30,890 nucleotides of DNA from CAMTWZ01 sp964412365 (GTDB lineage: Bacteria > Bacteroidota > Rhodothermia > Balneolales > HLUCCA01), in assembly GCA_964412365.1 (NCBI GenBank), contig CAYPOI010000024.1:1-30890 (forward strand). Direction: 5' to 3'. The notes beneath the pieces are model-generated. The model did not search any database, was not told the DNA's origin, and saw nothing but the letters and a program-made list of their open reading frames with translations. Shown here piece by piece: positions 6,735-13,610 of the stretch. The translations under genes were made by a program, and so were the position numbers. The stretch's first letter is position 1, and each line of letters opens with the position of its first letter.

Positions 6735-8522
6735 ATGAGCACATCCATCCATTCGTTTCATATCCCCGTGATGGGAACCGGTTTTTCCATCGACACTCCG
6801 ATCCGTGTCGGCCATTTGGGCATCGATTCGGTCATTTCCATCGTTGATGATCTGCTCGTTGAGCGGATCCGCAAACAATACTGCGCCGAATACGGACTCG
6901 ATTTCAATAGCATCAGCCGCAACGCGGAAGACGGTCGCGCCCGACGCATCGCCGCGTATCTGGACATGGTGCAGGAAATCGTCACCCGCAAGTTTGATGA
7001 CATCCGACATGCATCATTGGCCTACAGCGCCGAAAAACAGCGTTATTTCGAATTGATGGAGGATACTCATCCCCTGAAAGCGCTGTATTTGCGTTTCACC
7101 AGCATCACGGATGAGTCGGAAAAACAAGCATTGGAAGCGGACTTGACCGCCGCCATGCGTCCGGGCTCCATCGATGTGAACATCATGTCGAAAGTGGATC
7201 GCCTCGACCCGGCCAACGAACTCAGCGATGCCGTCGCGGCTTTGAAAGGGTTTGTGATGAGCAAGGTGGATGCGGCGGTGGTGCTGTCGGCCGGTTTCAA
7301 TCCGAGATTGTACTCCGCGTTGGCGTCGTTTCAGGACATGTATCGTGATGAATCCGGCAAGCTGAAAAAACGCATCATTCTGAAAGTCAGTGATTATCGC
7401 TCCGCACTCATCCAAGGCAAATTCTTGGCTAAAAAAGGTCTGGAAGTGAGTGAATTTCGGGTGGAATCCGGGTTGAACTGCGGCGGACACGCCTTTTATT
7501 CCGATGGAAAACTGCTGCCCAGCATCTTGAAAGAATTTCGCGAGCAACGCGACCAGCTCAAATCGGAATTGCAACCCATGATCGAATCGTTTTATGCCAC
7601 GATGGGATGGGCGTACAATGCCGATGGATCTGATACGGCCGAAATCACCGTGCAAGGTGGCATCGGCACGGATGGTGAACGCAAACGAATCTTAGAGGAA
7701 TATGGCATCGAACGCACAGGATGGGGAAGCCCGTTCTTGGTGGTTCCAGAAGCGACGAATGTGGACAGCGAGACCCTGAAACGACTGATTCAAGCCAATG
7801 AGGGCGATCTGTATCTGAGCCAAGCGAGTCCGTTGGGCGTTCCATTCAACAATCTTCGGAATTCCGGATCGCAGGAATGGCATGCCAAACAAGCGGATAA
7901 AGGCAAACCCGGATCTCCATGCCCGAAAGGATTTCTCAAGTCGAACACCGAATTCACGACGGAAGCGATCTGCACGGCATCATCCGAATACATGGGCTTG
8001 AAATTGCAACAAATCGAGGAGTCCAGCGAGCCGGAATCCGTGAAAGCCAAACAACGGGCGAATGTTCTGGTGAAAGAATGTCTCTGCGTGCATTTAGGAA
8101 ACGCATCCCTCATCAATCTTGGGATCATCAAAGAATCGCAGGGGCCGCAAGCCATCTGCCCGGGACCCAATCTGGCTTGGTTCAAAGGTCCGTACTCTCT
8201 GAACCGGATGATCGATCATATCTATGGCCGTGGAGAAAGCTTGGTTCCGAGCGAACGTCCACATATGTTCGCCAAGGAAATCACGATGAACATCGATTAT
8301 CTGGAAACGCTGATCACCAACCGCAATCCAGACGACAAAAAGCAAAATCAGTACCTGGAAACCGTGATCCGCAATCTTCAGGAAGGGATCGACCGATGCA
8401 AGGAACTGACATCCAGACAAGCGTTTCCGAACGAAAACCTGGATTCATTGGCTGTTGTGGCTACAGAACAAGAAGCCCGATTGGAGCGGATTTATTCGTC
8501 CATTGCGATTCCAGTTGCGTAG
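6735..8522 (+). CDS. Conserved cysteine-containing protein of unknown function, possible FMN TIM barrel
   Basis: I do not recognise a characterised function. From the ATG at 6735 (GAAGGG about 11 bases upstream) the protein has 595 residues with no signal peptide or membrane segment. The N-terminus reads MGTGFSIDTPIRVGHLGI (13-30). A middle region has an alternating beta/alpha look, with SGLNCGGHAF (245-254) and VQGGIGTDGERKRIL (306-320) followed by TGWGSPFLV. This layout recalls the GGH and GGI-DGR loops of nitronate-monooxygenase-type FMN barrels, but the similarity is remote and inferred. The C-terminal half has cysteines in GSPCPKGF (396), ICTASSEY (413), KECLC (449, 451) and ICPGPN (475), which could form a metal or redox site. 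It lies 70 bases after thrA with no terminator between, so it may be the last gene of the SAM-controlled operon. Confidence 0.8.
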   Translation: MSTSIHSFHIPVMGTGFSIDTPIRVGHLGIDSVISIVDDLLVERIRKQYCAEYGLDFNSISRNAEDGRARRIAAYLDMVQEIVTRKFDDIRHASLAYSAEKQRYFELMEDTHPLKALYLRFTSITDESEKQALEADLTAAMRPGSIDVNIMSKVDRLDPANELSDAVAALKGFVMSKVDAAVVLSAGFNPRLYSALASFQDMYRDESGKLKKRIILKVSDYRSALIQGKFLAKKGLEVSEFRVESGLNCGGHAFYSDGKLLPSILKEFREQRDQLKSELQPMIESFYATMGWAYNADGSDTAEITVQGGIGTDGERKRILEEYGIERTGWGSPFLVVPEATNVDSETLKRLIQANEGDLYLSQASPLGVPFNNLRNSGSQEWHAKQADKGKPGSPCPKGFLKSNTEFTTEAICTASSEYMGLKLQQIEESSEPESVKAKQRANVLVKECLCVHLGNASLINLGIIKESQGPQAICPGPNLAWFKGPYSLNRMIDHIYGRGESLVPSERPHMFAKEITMNIDYLETLITNRNPDDKKQNQYLETVIRNLQEGIDRCKELTSRQAFPNENLDSLAVVATEQEARLERIYSSIAIPVA

Positions 8523-8545
8523 TCATGCGGAGCGTTGTATATTTA
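8515..8545 (+). promoter_or_regulatory. Bacteroidota-type promoter of the Rrf2 regulator
   Basis: TTG at 8515-8517 and TATATTTA at 8538-8545 (one mismatch from TAnnTTTG) are separated by 20 bases, matching the layout of the leader promoter at 830-861. The downstream element overlaps the palindrome at 8545-8560 by one base, and the palindrome covers the expected start site, so a bound repressor would block initiation. Confidence 0.5.
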
Positions 8546-8560
8546 AGACAAATAAGTCTT
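8545..8560. promoter_or_regulatory. Candidate NsrR/Rrf2 operator palindrome
   Basis: AAGAC (8545-8549) and GTCTT (8556-8560) form a perfect inverted repeat around a six-base AT spacer, 10 bases before the regulator's ATG. The left half with its flank (TTAAGACAAATA, 8543-8554) recurs in front of ric as TTAAGACAAAATA (9013-9025). Shared half-sites at both genes suggest autoregulation and control of ric. Confidence 0.5.
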
Positions 8561-8570
8561 TTATTATATC

Positions 8571-8996
8571 ATGCTCTCAAAAGCCTGCACATACGGACTC
8601 CTCGCCTCCTTCTATGTCGCCAAAGCGAAAGGATCGGATTATGTGTCGATCCGGCAGATGAGCGATGAATTGGGCATCTCCTTTCATTTCTTGACGAAGA
8701 TTCTGCAAAAGTTGACATCCGCAGGCATCATGGTGAGCCATAAAGGTCCGAAAGGCGGCGTGAGCATCGGGCGGAATCCCGCCACCATCACGCTGTTGGA
8801 TATCATCACGGCCATCGACGGACCTGAATTGCTTAAAGAATGCATTTTAGGTCTGAAGGGATGCGGGCACGAGCGCCCATGCCCGATGCACCATCGTTGG
8901 CTAGACATTCGCAATGACCTGACCAAACTGTTCACAGAACGGAACCTGGCCAACGCGTCCGAAGAGATTTTAAATTTGGACCTACGCCTCACCTGA
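8571..8996 (+). CDS. Rrf2-family transcriptional regulator, NsrR-like
   Basis: This 141-residue protein is a winged-helix Rrf2 regulator. The helix-turn-helix region spans roughly residues 24-60 (VSIRQMSDELGISFHF, then the KGPKGG wing near 58-63). Three cysteines, C91, C98 and C104, have the spacing C-x6-C-x5-C, as in some NsrR proteins where they hold a nitric-oxide-sensitive Fe-S cluster. IscR normally has x5-x5 spacing. The next gene is ric, a frequent NsrR target, which supports a role as a nitrosative-stress repressor. Other Rrf2 members such as the cysteine regulator CymR lack this cysteine set, so I consider a sulfur-regulator role less likely despite the upstream genes. The start ATG at 8571 gives the usual N-terminus MLSKACTYGL. 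Confidence 0.88.
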   Translation: MLSKACTYGLLASFYVAKAKGSDYVSIRQMSDELGISFHFLTKILQKLTSAGIMVSHKGPKGGVSIGRNPATITLLDIITAIDGPELLKECILGLKGCGHERPCPMHHRWLDIRNDLTKLFTERNLANASEEILNLDLRLT

Positions 8997-9012
8997 ATTT
9001 TTTTAACCATAA

Positions 9013-9025
9013 TTAAGACAAAATA
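9013..9025 (+). promoter_or_regulatory. Candidate Rrf2 half-site before ric
   Basis: TTAAGACAAAATA repeats, with one extra A, the left half of the palindrome upstream of the regulator gene. It ends 9 bases before the ric ATG. A matching right half is not evident (CTCC instead of GTCTT), so binding may be weaker or the resemblance accidental. Confidence 0.35.
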
Positions 9026-9034
9026 CTCCGATAT

Positions 9035-9685
9035 ATGAAACCCATCCTAGAACAACACATCGGCGAGATCGTCGCCGCGAACTACCTCAATGCTGGGGTT
9101 TTCCATAAATACGGCATCGATTTCTGCTGCGGTGGCGGTGTGTCGTTGGCACATGCCTGCGCCAAGCACAATCTGAGCACGGAGACCATCATTGGTGAGC
9201 TCGATCTGATCGCTCGTCAATCCGAAAAAGCAGATGATTATCAGAATTGGTCGGCTGATCAGCTGATCGATCACATCGAAAACACCCATCACACGTATGT
9301 GAAAAGCAAGCTGCAGGAAATCACGGATTATGCCGTGAAAGTGGCCCGCGTGCATGGTGAGCGCCATCCCGAGAACATCGTCATCCGTGATGCGTTTTTG
9401 GCCTTGGCTATCGAAATGCGCTCGCATATGTTCGATGAGGAAACCGTCGTATTTCCGATGATTCGATCGGGATCGAACGGATTCCGCAATCATTTTAAGG
9501 AATTGGAGGCCGAACATGAAGCGGCCGGAAGCTTGATGGCCACGATCCGTGAGGCCAGCAACGGGTTCACTCCACCGGAAGACGCCTGCGCGACCTATCG
9601 GATCTTGTACTTGAACCTGGCCGAATTCGAAGCCGATCTGCACAAGCACGTGCACCTCGAAAACAACATCCTGTTCAAGAAATAA
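9035..9685 (+). CDS. ric: Iron-sulfur cluster repair di-iron protein (ScdA/YtfE/Ric)
   Basis: Ric proteins restore Fe-S clusters damaged by nitric oxide or peroxide, acting as hemerythrin-like di-iron proteins in the cytoplasm. The 216-residue length fits. The N-terminal ScdA_N domain (about residues 1-55) contains GIDFCCGGG (~27-35), the conserved cysteine pair. The hemerythrin-like four-helix part follows, with candidate metal ligands in THHTYV (~88), HGERHPE (~108-114), SHMFDEE (~130), EAEHEAA and the C-terminal HKHVHLENNILF. The gene follows the NsrR-like regulator by 38 bases and shares a candidate operator half-site with it. Its last 11 bases overlap the end of the convergent phosphatase gene. 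Confidence 0.93.
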   Translation: MKPILEQHIGEIVAANYLNAGVFHKYGIDFCCGGGVSLAHACAKHNLSTETIIGELDLIARQSEKADDYQNWSADQLIDHIENTHHTYVKSKLQEITDYAVKVARVHGERHPENIVIRDAFLALAIEMRSHMFDEETVVFPMIRSGSNGFRNHFKELEAEHEAAGSLMATIREASNGFTPPEDACATYRILYLNLAEFEADLHKHVHLENNILFKK

Positions 9686-10403
9686 GGATCGCGGTTCCGG
9701 TCAGATTGTCGTGACTGTCGTCTGCCCGGAACATCACGCGTTCGAACAGCATCCGAAGCCAGGTTTTGGGATCATCTGTCTTGCACAGATCGAAGATCAT
9801 TTCGGGTTCATAGACATATTCCCATAGGCCGTCGCTGCATAACAGAATCGCATCCCCTTTCATCAACGCCAGAGGTTCTGGTGTGATGGCGGGGTTGCAT
9901 TCTTCCGTTTTGCCAAGGGCGCGAGTGATGCGGTTCCGATCCGGATGGGTACGCAGTTCCGGATAGGTGATCTCTCCTCCAGCGAGCAATGCCGCCACCA
10001 CGCTGTGGTCTTGGGTTTGATGCAGGATGTCGCCATTGCGGATCACATAGGCCCGGCTATCGCCGATATGGGCGATGAGCAGTTTCTCGTCGGCGATCAC
10101 TGCAGCAACCAAGGTGGTGCGCATGCCGGTGGAGTCATCCCCTTCTTTTTCTTCCAGAATGGCATGTTGCGCGGCGAAGACGGCCTCTTTCAGATTTTCT
10201 GCGGTCGCAGCCGGCTTCGTCTTGAAGTGGGCGACAAAGGCTTCTGTCGCACGTTTCGAAGCCACATCCCCATGCAAATGCCCTCCAACCCCGTCGCAAA
10301 CCACCCAAACCGAGGTGCCGGCCTCATCCACATGAGACAAGACCGCATCCTCGTTGTATGTGCGCCCGCCGGGGTGGGTCAATTCAGCATGGCTCAATTT
10401 CAT
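9675..10403 (-). CDS. Soluble PP2C-family Ser/Thr phosphatase
   Basis: A 242-residue PP2C phosphatase with all metal-binding motifs: NEDA (Asp19), CDGVGGH (Asp37), CSDGLWEY (Asp191) and DSHDNLTG (Asp232, Asn233). No signal or membrane segment is seen, so it should act in the cytoplasm, most plausibly removing phosphate from the kinase, the FHA partners or their targets. It is the last gene of the minus-strand operon; its ATG overlaps the stop of the protease-FHA gene by four bases (10400-10403). Its 3' end overlaps the 3' end of ric on the other strand, and no terminator hairpin is visible there. Confidence 0.92.
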   Translation of the reverse strand: MKLSHAELTHPGGRTYNEDAVLSHVDEAGTSVWVVCDGVGGHLHGDVASKRATEAFVAHFKTKPAATAENLKEAVFAAQHAILEEKEGDDSTGMRTTLVAAVIADEKLLIAHIGDSRAYVIRNGDILHQTQDHSVVAALLAGGEITYPELRTHPDRNRITRALGKTEECNPAITPEPLALMKGDAILLCSDGLWEYVYEPEMIFDLCKTDDPKTWLRMLFERVMFRADDSHDNLTGTAILIS

Positions 10404-11923
10404 GCGTTTTCCAGCCCCACTTTGAAGGAGATGGACGAACCGCTCAGATAGAAACGGTCGCCCGGTTGAAGCACATATTTTTCACCGGCATTGAGTTTTT
10501 TGCCGTTGCGCAAGTAGGTGCCGTTGGTGGAATGGGCGTCTTCGATGGTGAAGGTTTTGCTGGATGCTTCGTATTGGACCAAGCAGTGGCGTTTGGAGAC
10601 ATCTTCGGTATCGGCTGGGAAGATCAGATGCGAAACACGCGGATCACGACCGATCGCCAAGGGTTCGGTGCCCATTTCGAGACGACTTCCGGCCAACGCA
10701 CCGCTGAGTCCGGTCAACACCGCTTTGGCAGGTCCGGTGCCATTGTATGCCGATCCACCATAGGATTTCCGGGTCACCAATTCCTTGCCTTGGATCACCG
10801 CTTCCTTCACCATGATGTTTCCACGTTTGGTGAGCGACAGATACATGGCGAAGCCTCCCATGAAGATCGAAAACCCGAGAATCGACATCAGCATCGGATT
10901 GTTCTGGATCTTGGCACTTTCAATGGCTTCTTCGGCACGTATGCGGGCTTCTTCGGATTCGGCACGGGCGGAATCGGCTGTGGCTCGCGATGATTGAACA
11001 TCTCGACGGGCACGATCCAAGCTGGCGATCATCGCATTCAGTCGGGTCTGTTGCTCAGCCATTTGCTGGCTCTGTGCGGTCACTTCGGCCTGACGTCGTT
11101 CGGTTTCAGCATGCAAACGCGTGATTTCACTTCGGGTCAGCTCCATCTCGGAGACGCAGCCAGCGGTCGCGATGGTTGCCGGAATATTGAACTGTCGGAT
11201 CGCCGGTAGCAGTTCATCCAAGTGAACCGCGAAGTTGATCACATTTTCCGAAGCGTCATCGAAATCGGCGATGGTAAAGGTGTTCGTACCGATCACTTGG
11301 TTACACACGTTGAACATGGGTCCACCTGAGTTCCCGCCATTGATGGCCGCATCCGTCTGAATCACTTTGCGACGGCGGCTGTCTTTCGTCGTTTGGATGA
11401 TGTTGATCCGTCCAAAGGTCACAACCGGATCGTAATCCGCTTCATCACTTAAACGGGACAATCCTGGAAATCCAACCACTGCCAAGTCTACCCCTGTCAC
11501 AATTGCTGGAGAATAGGCCAATGTCGCTGCTGGACGACCATGTGGCTGTTGCGCTTCAAGTATCGCCAAATCCTTCTTCTCATCGCTCCACACCACTTTT
11601 GTTATGATTTCCTTGTTTGGAGCAACCAGGAGTTTGAAAACCATCCCTTGAAACGCACTTACGGCTGGCCAATCGCTTTTGCGAATCTCGTTGTAGAAAT
11701 TTTTACCATATTCATTGCCACGGGCAACATGTTCATTCGTTACGACATGCCTTTCGGTGATTGCGTAACCCGTACCCGACCATACCGGACCCAATTCTTG
11801 TCCGTTGATGATCAGATACGCCTGCACTTTCATGGTGTGGCTTTTCAATTGCGGAACATTCTGGGCGGTCAACGAACCCGCCAAGAGTGTTGGAAATAGG
11901 ATGAGGAAAAGGAGTCGTCTCAT
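10400..11923 (-). CDS. Transmembrane trypsin-like protease with C-terminal FHA domain
   Basis: The 507-residue protein begins with a signal peptide (MRRLLFLILFPTLLAGSLTAQ). A trypsin/HtrA-like domain covers ~25-250 with an intact triad: His65 (VVTNEHV), Asp118 (KKDLAILE) and Ser199 (NGGNSGGP). A long coiled coil rich in Arg/Glu/Ala spans ~258-341, followed by a single membrane segment (~343-364). The C-terminal FHA domain (~410-507) has the GR pair (425-426), Ser443, His446 and Asn467, the usual phosphothreonine-binding residues. The predicted topology puts the protease outside the cytoplasmic membrane and FHA inside. No PDZ domain is visible, unlike HtrA. It overlaps both neighbouring operon genes by four bases. 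An attractive role is phospho-dependent control of an outer protease, which is inference. Confidence 0.9.
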   Translation of the reverse strand: MRRLLFLILFPTLLAGSLTAQNVPQLKSHTMKVQAYLIINGQELGPVWSGTGYAITERHVVTNEHVARGNEYGKNFYNEIRKSDWPAVSAFQGMVFKLLVAPNKEIITKVVWSDEKKDLAILEAQQPHGRPAATLAYSPAIVTGVDLAVVGFPGLSRLSDEADYDPVVTFGRINIIQTTKDSRRRKVIQTDAAINGGNSGGPMFNVCNQVIGTNTFTIADFDDASENVINFAVHLDELLPAIRQFNIPATIATAGCVSEMELTRSEITRLHAETERRQAEVTAQSQQMAEQQTRLNAMIASLDRARRDVQSSRATADSARAESEEARIRAEEAIESAKIQNNPMLMSILGFSIFMGGFAMYLSLTKRGNIMVKEAVIQGKELVTRKSYGGSAYNGTGPAKAVLTGLSGALAGSRLEMGTEPLAIGRDPRVSHLIFPADTEDVSKRHCLVQYEASSKTFTIEDAHSTNGTYLRNGKKLNAGEKYVLQPGDRFYLSGSSISFKVGLENA

Positions 11924-13017
11924 AATATGCTCGTGATGCTTAGGGTGATGACGGTGGTGTTGTCTTGATATGGGTGATTTTTAGCCATGGCGCGCTTGAC
12001 CAGCTCTTCGGCTGGGTTCGGTGAGTCGCCAGACAGGATGTCGACTATCTCGGAATCGGAGAGGGATCGATACAAGCCATCGCTGCACATCAGGATGACA
12101 TCTGCTTGTTTCAATGGAAAGGCGGTTTTGCTTTGGTCGATGCGGGTGAGTTCTTTGAGTCCGATGAAACTGGTGAGAGCGTCTTTTTCGGGATGTTGCC
12201 TCGCATCGCTCAAATCGGATTGACCGCGGATCACATCTTGGTACAGATCCAGCACATAGCTATGCTCCATGTTCACTTTCGACAACTCCTTATTGCGGAG
12301 CAGATAGATCTGGCTGTCGCCAACAGAGAGCCATTTCATGGCGCGATCCTCTAAAAAAACCCCCAGAAGCGTGGTGCCGGTACCTTCTTCCTCTCCGGAG
12401 TCTTTGCCCAGTTGAAACACGGCGCGATTGGTCGCTTCCACGTCCAACGAACTCATGAATTCACGGATAGCCAATTTGCTGGCTTCCGCGCCATTCTTCA
12501 TTCCACCCATACCATCGGCGATGACGGCGATGAAGGGGGATTTGGCCGGATCCGACATCGCGAAGGCGTCTTGCTGTTGGCGGCGCATGCCGAGATGTTG
12601 GGCTTGTCCCAAACGAATGGTCATGTTCCCGACCTCCAACGGATGCGCATCATTTGTTCTCCGGACGGGTTCGTCGGAGGACCCTGCTGCCGAATCGGTG
12701 GCTTTGGATGCCGACTTACGACGGCGGAACAGCATGATCAGCGCGATCAACATCACGATTCCAATTCCAACCACATAATCATAACCGATGGACTCCGTTA
12801 CCGGATTCTCCCGGGCGATCGACATCGATATCAATGTATCGCTTTGCGCTTCCGGCTCGACCGGCATCTCAGCGGTTTCGATAGGTTCCGGGCGCGGAGT
12901 GCGTTCTCGAGGGAGTTCGACCGTGTCTTGCACGACGATCCGTTTGGCATCCTTGCTTGGTTTCGCTAACGAATCCACCGCGAGGCTGTCGGTCGATACG
13001 AGGGAAATCAGGCCCAT
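11920..13017 (-). CDS. Membrane-anchored PP2C-family Ser/Thr phosphatase
   Basis: The 365-residue protein has a ~78-residue, Pro/Glu-rich N-terminal segment, one membrane helix (~80-97, followed by FRRRK), and a C-terminal PP2C domain (~133-365). Catalytic motifs are RRQQQDAF (Asp150), IADGMGGM (Asp168), VGDSQIYLL, CSDGLYRS (Asp313) and YQDNTT (Asp352, Asn353), so it should be active and cytoplasmic. The positive residues after the helix agree with an outside N-terminus. The start is uncertain: the frame stays open upstream of the ATG at 13017, and a non-ATG start there would add residues resembling a signal peptide (LQRFLYMGLISLV). The gene overlaps the end of the zinc-ribbon FHA gene by 10 bases. 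Confidence 0.88.
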   Translation of the reverse strand: MGLISLVSTDSLAVDSLAKPSKDAKRIVVQDTVELPRERTPRPEPIETAEMPVEPEAQSDTLISMSIARENPVTESIGYDYVVGIGIVMLIALIMLFRRRKSASKATDSAAGSSDEPVRRTNDAHPLEVGNMTIRLGQAQHLGMRRQQQDAFAMSDPAKSPFIAVIADGMGGMKNGAEASKLAIREFMSSLDVEATNRAVFQLGKDSGEEEGTGTTLLGVFLEDRAMKWLSVGDSQIYLLRNKELSKVNMEHSYVLDLYQDVIRGQSDLSDARQHPEKDALTSFIGLKELTRIDQSKTAFPLKQADVILMCSDGLYRSLSDSEIVDILSGDSPNPAEELVKRAMAKNHPYQDNTTVITLSITSIL

Positions 13018-13589
13018 GTAAAGGAATCGCTGCAGAACGGAATGAATCGGAACTGACTTTGCCCGATTTCGATCTTGTCGAAGTGATTCAATACCGTTGG
13101 CATGTCCACCGGCTGGTCGTTGAGATAGGTCATGCCACGTCCGTCGCCCGGAGCGATGCGAAAGGAGTTGGTTTTGGGATCGTAACTGATCACCGCATGC
13201 TTCTCACGTGAAATCATATCGTCGCCAGGAATGGAGATATCCATGGATGCGTCGCGACCGATGAAATTCCGTTGCCCCTTGATGCGGAAATCCTTGCCCT
13301 TATCGGCGCCTTCCACACAAACAAGCCAGCCACAAACCGGGTCCAGATTTCCTTGCTTTTTGAAATGACCCACCGTGCTTCCAGGTCCCGCACTCGCTGG
13401 TGCTGGATTTCCTTTCGGCGCGGATGGAGCCGCGATCGTTTTGCCACTGGCATCGGTCGGAGCGAAGGTCGGTTCACTGCGTTTGGGGATGGTCGGACTG
13501 ATATCCAAATCCATCACACCACAATAAGGACAAGTGGAATGTTTCGCATTTTCGAAAAAATGTCCGTGATCGCATCTGATCATTGCCAT
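13008..13589 (-). CDS. Zinc-ribbon FHA-domain protein
   Basis: This 193-residue protein has an N-terminal half zinc-ribbon pattern (Cys6, His8/His10, Cys20-PY-Cys23), a Pro/Ala/Thr-rich linker (~30-75) and a C-terminal FHA domain (~85-185). FHA key residues are present: GR (111-112), Ser127 in the SREKH segment, His131 and Asn157. It is soluble and probably serves as phosphothreonine reader or adaptor for the adjacent kinase. The linker contains DISPTIPK (29-36), similar to DIAPTIKK in the kinase, a candidate phosphorylation or FHA-docking motif. Start: ATG at 13589, with another in-frame ATG two codons later. It follows the kinase gene by 21 bases. Confidence 0.88.
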   Translation of the reverse strand: MAMIRCDHGHFFENAKHSTCPYCGVMDLDISPTIPKRSEPTFAPTDASGKTIAAPSAPKGNPAPASAGPGSTVGHFKKQGNLDPVCGWLVCVEGADKGKDFRIKGQRNFIGRDASMDISIPGDDMISREKHAVISYDPKTNSFRIAPGDGRGMTYLNDQPVDMPTVLNHFDKIEIGQSQFRFIPFCSDSFTWA

Positions 13590-13610
13590 GAGTCGGGCTC
13601 CGTTTAGACG

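Noticed and set aside
8571..8996. Rrf2 gene as the cysteine regulator CymR for the upstream methionine operon
   Set aside because: The three cluster-type cysteines and the adjacent ric gene favour an NsrR-like NO sensor.
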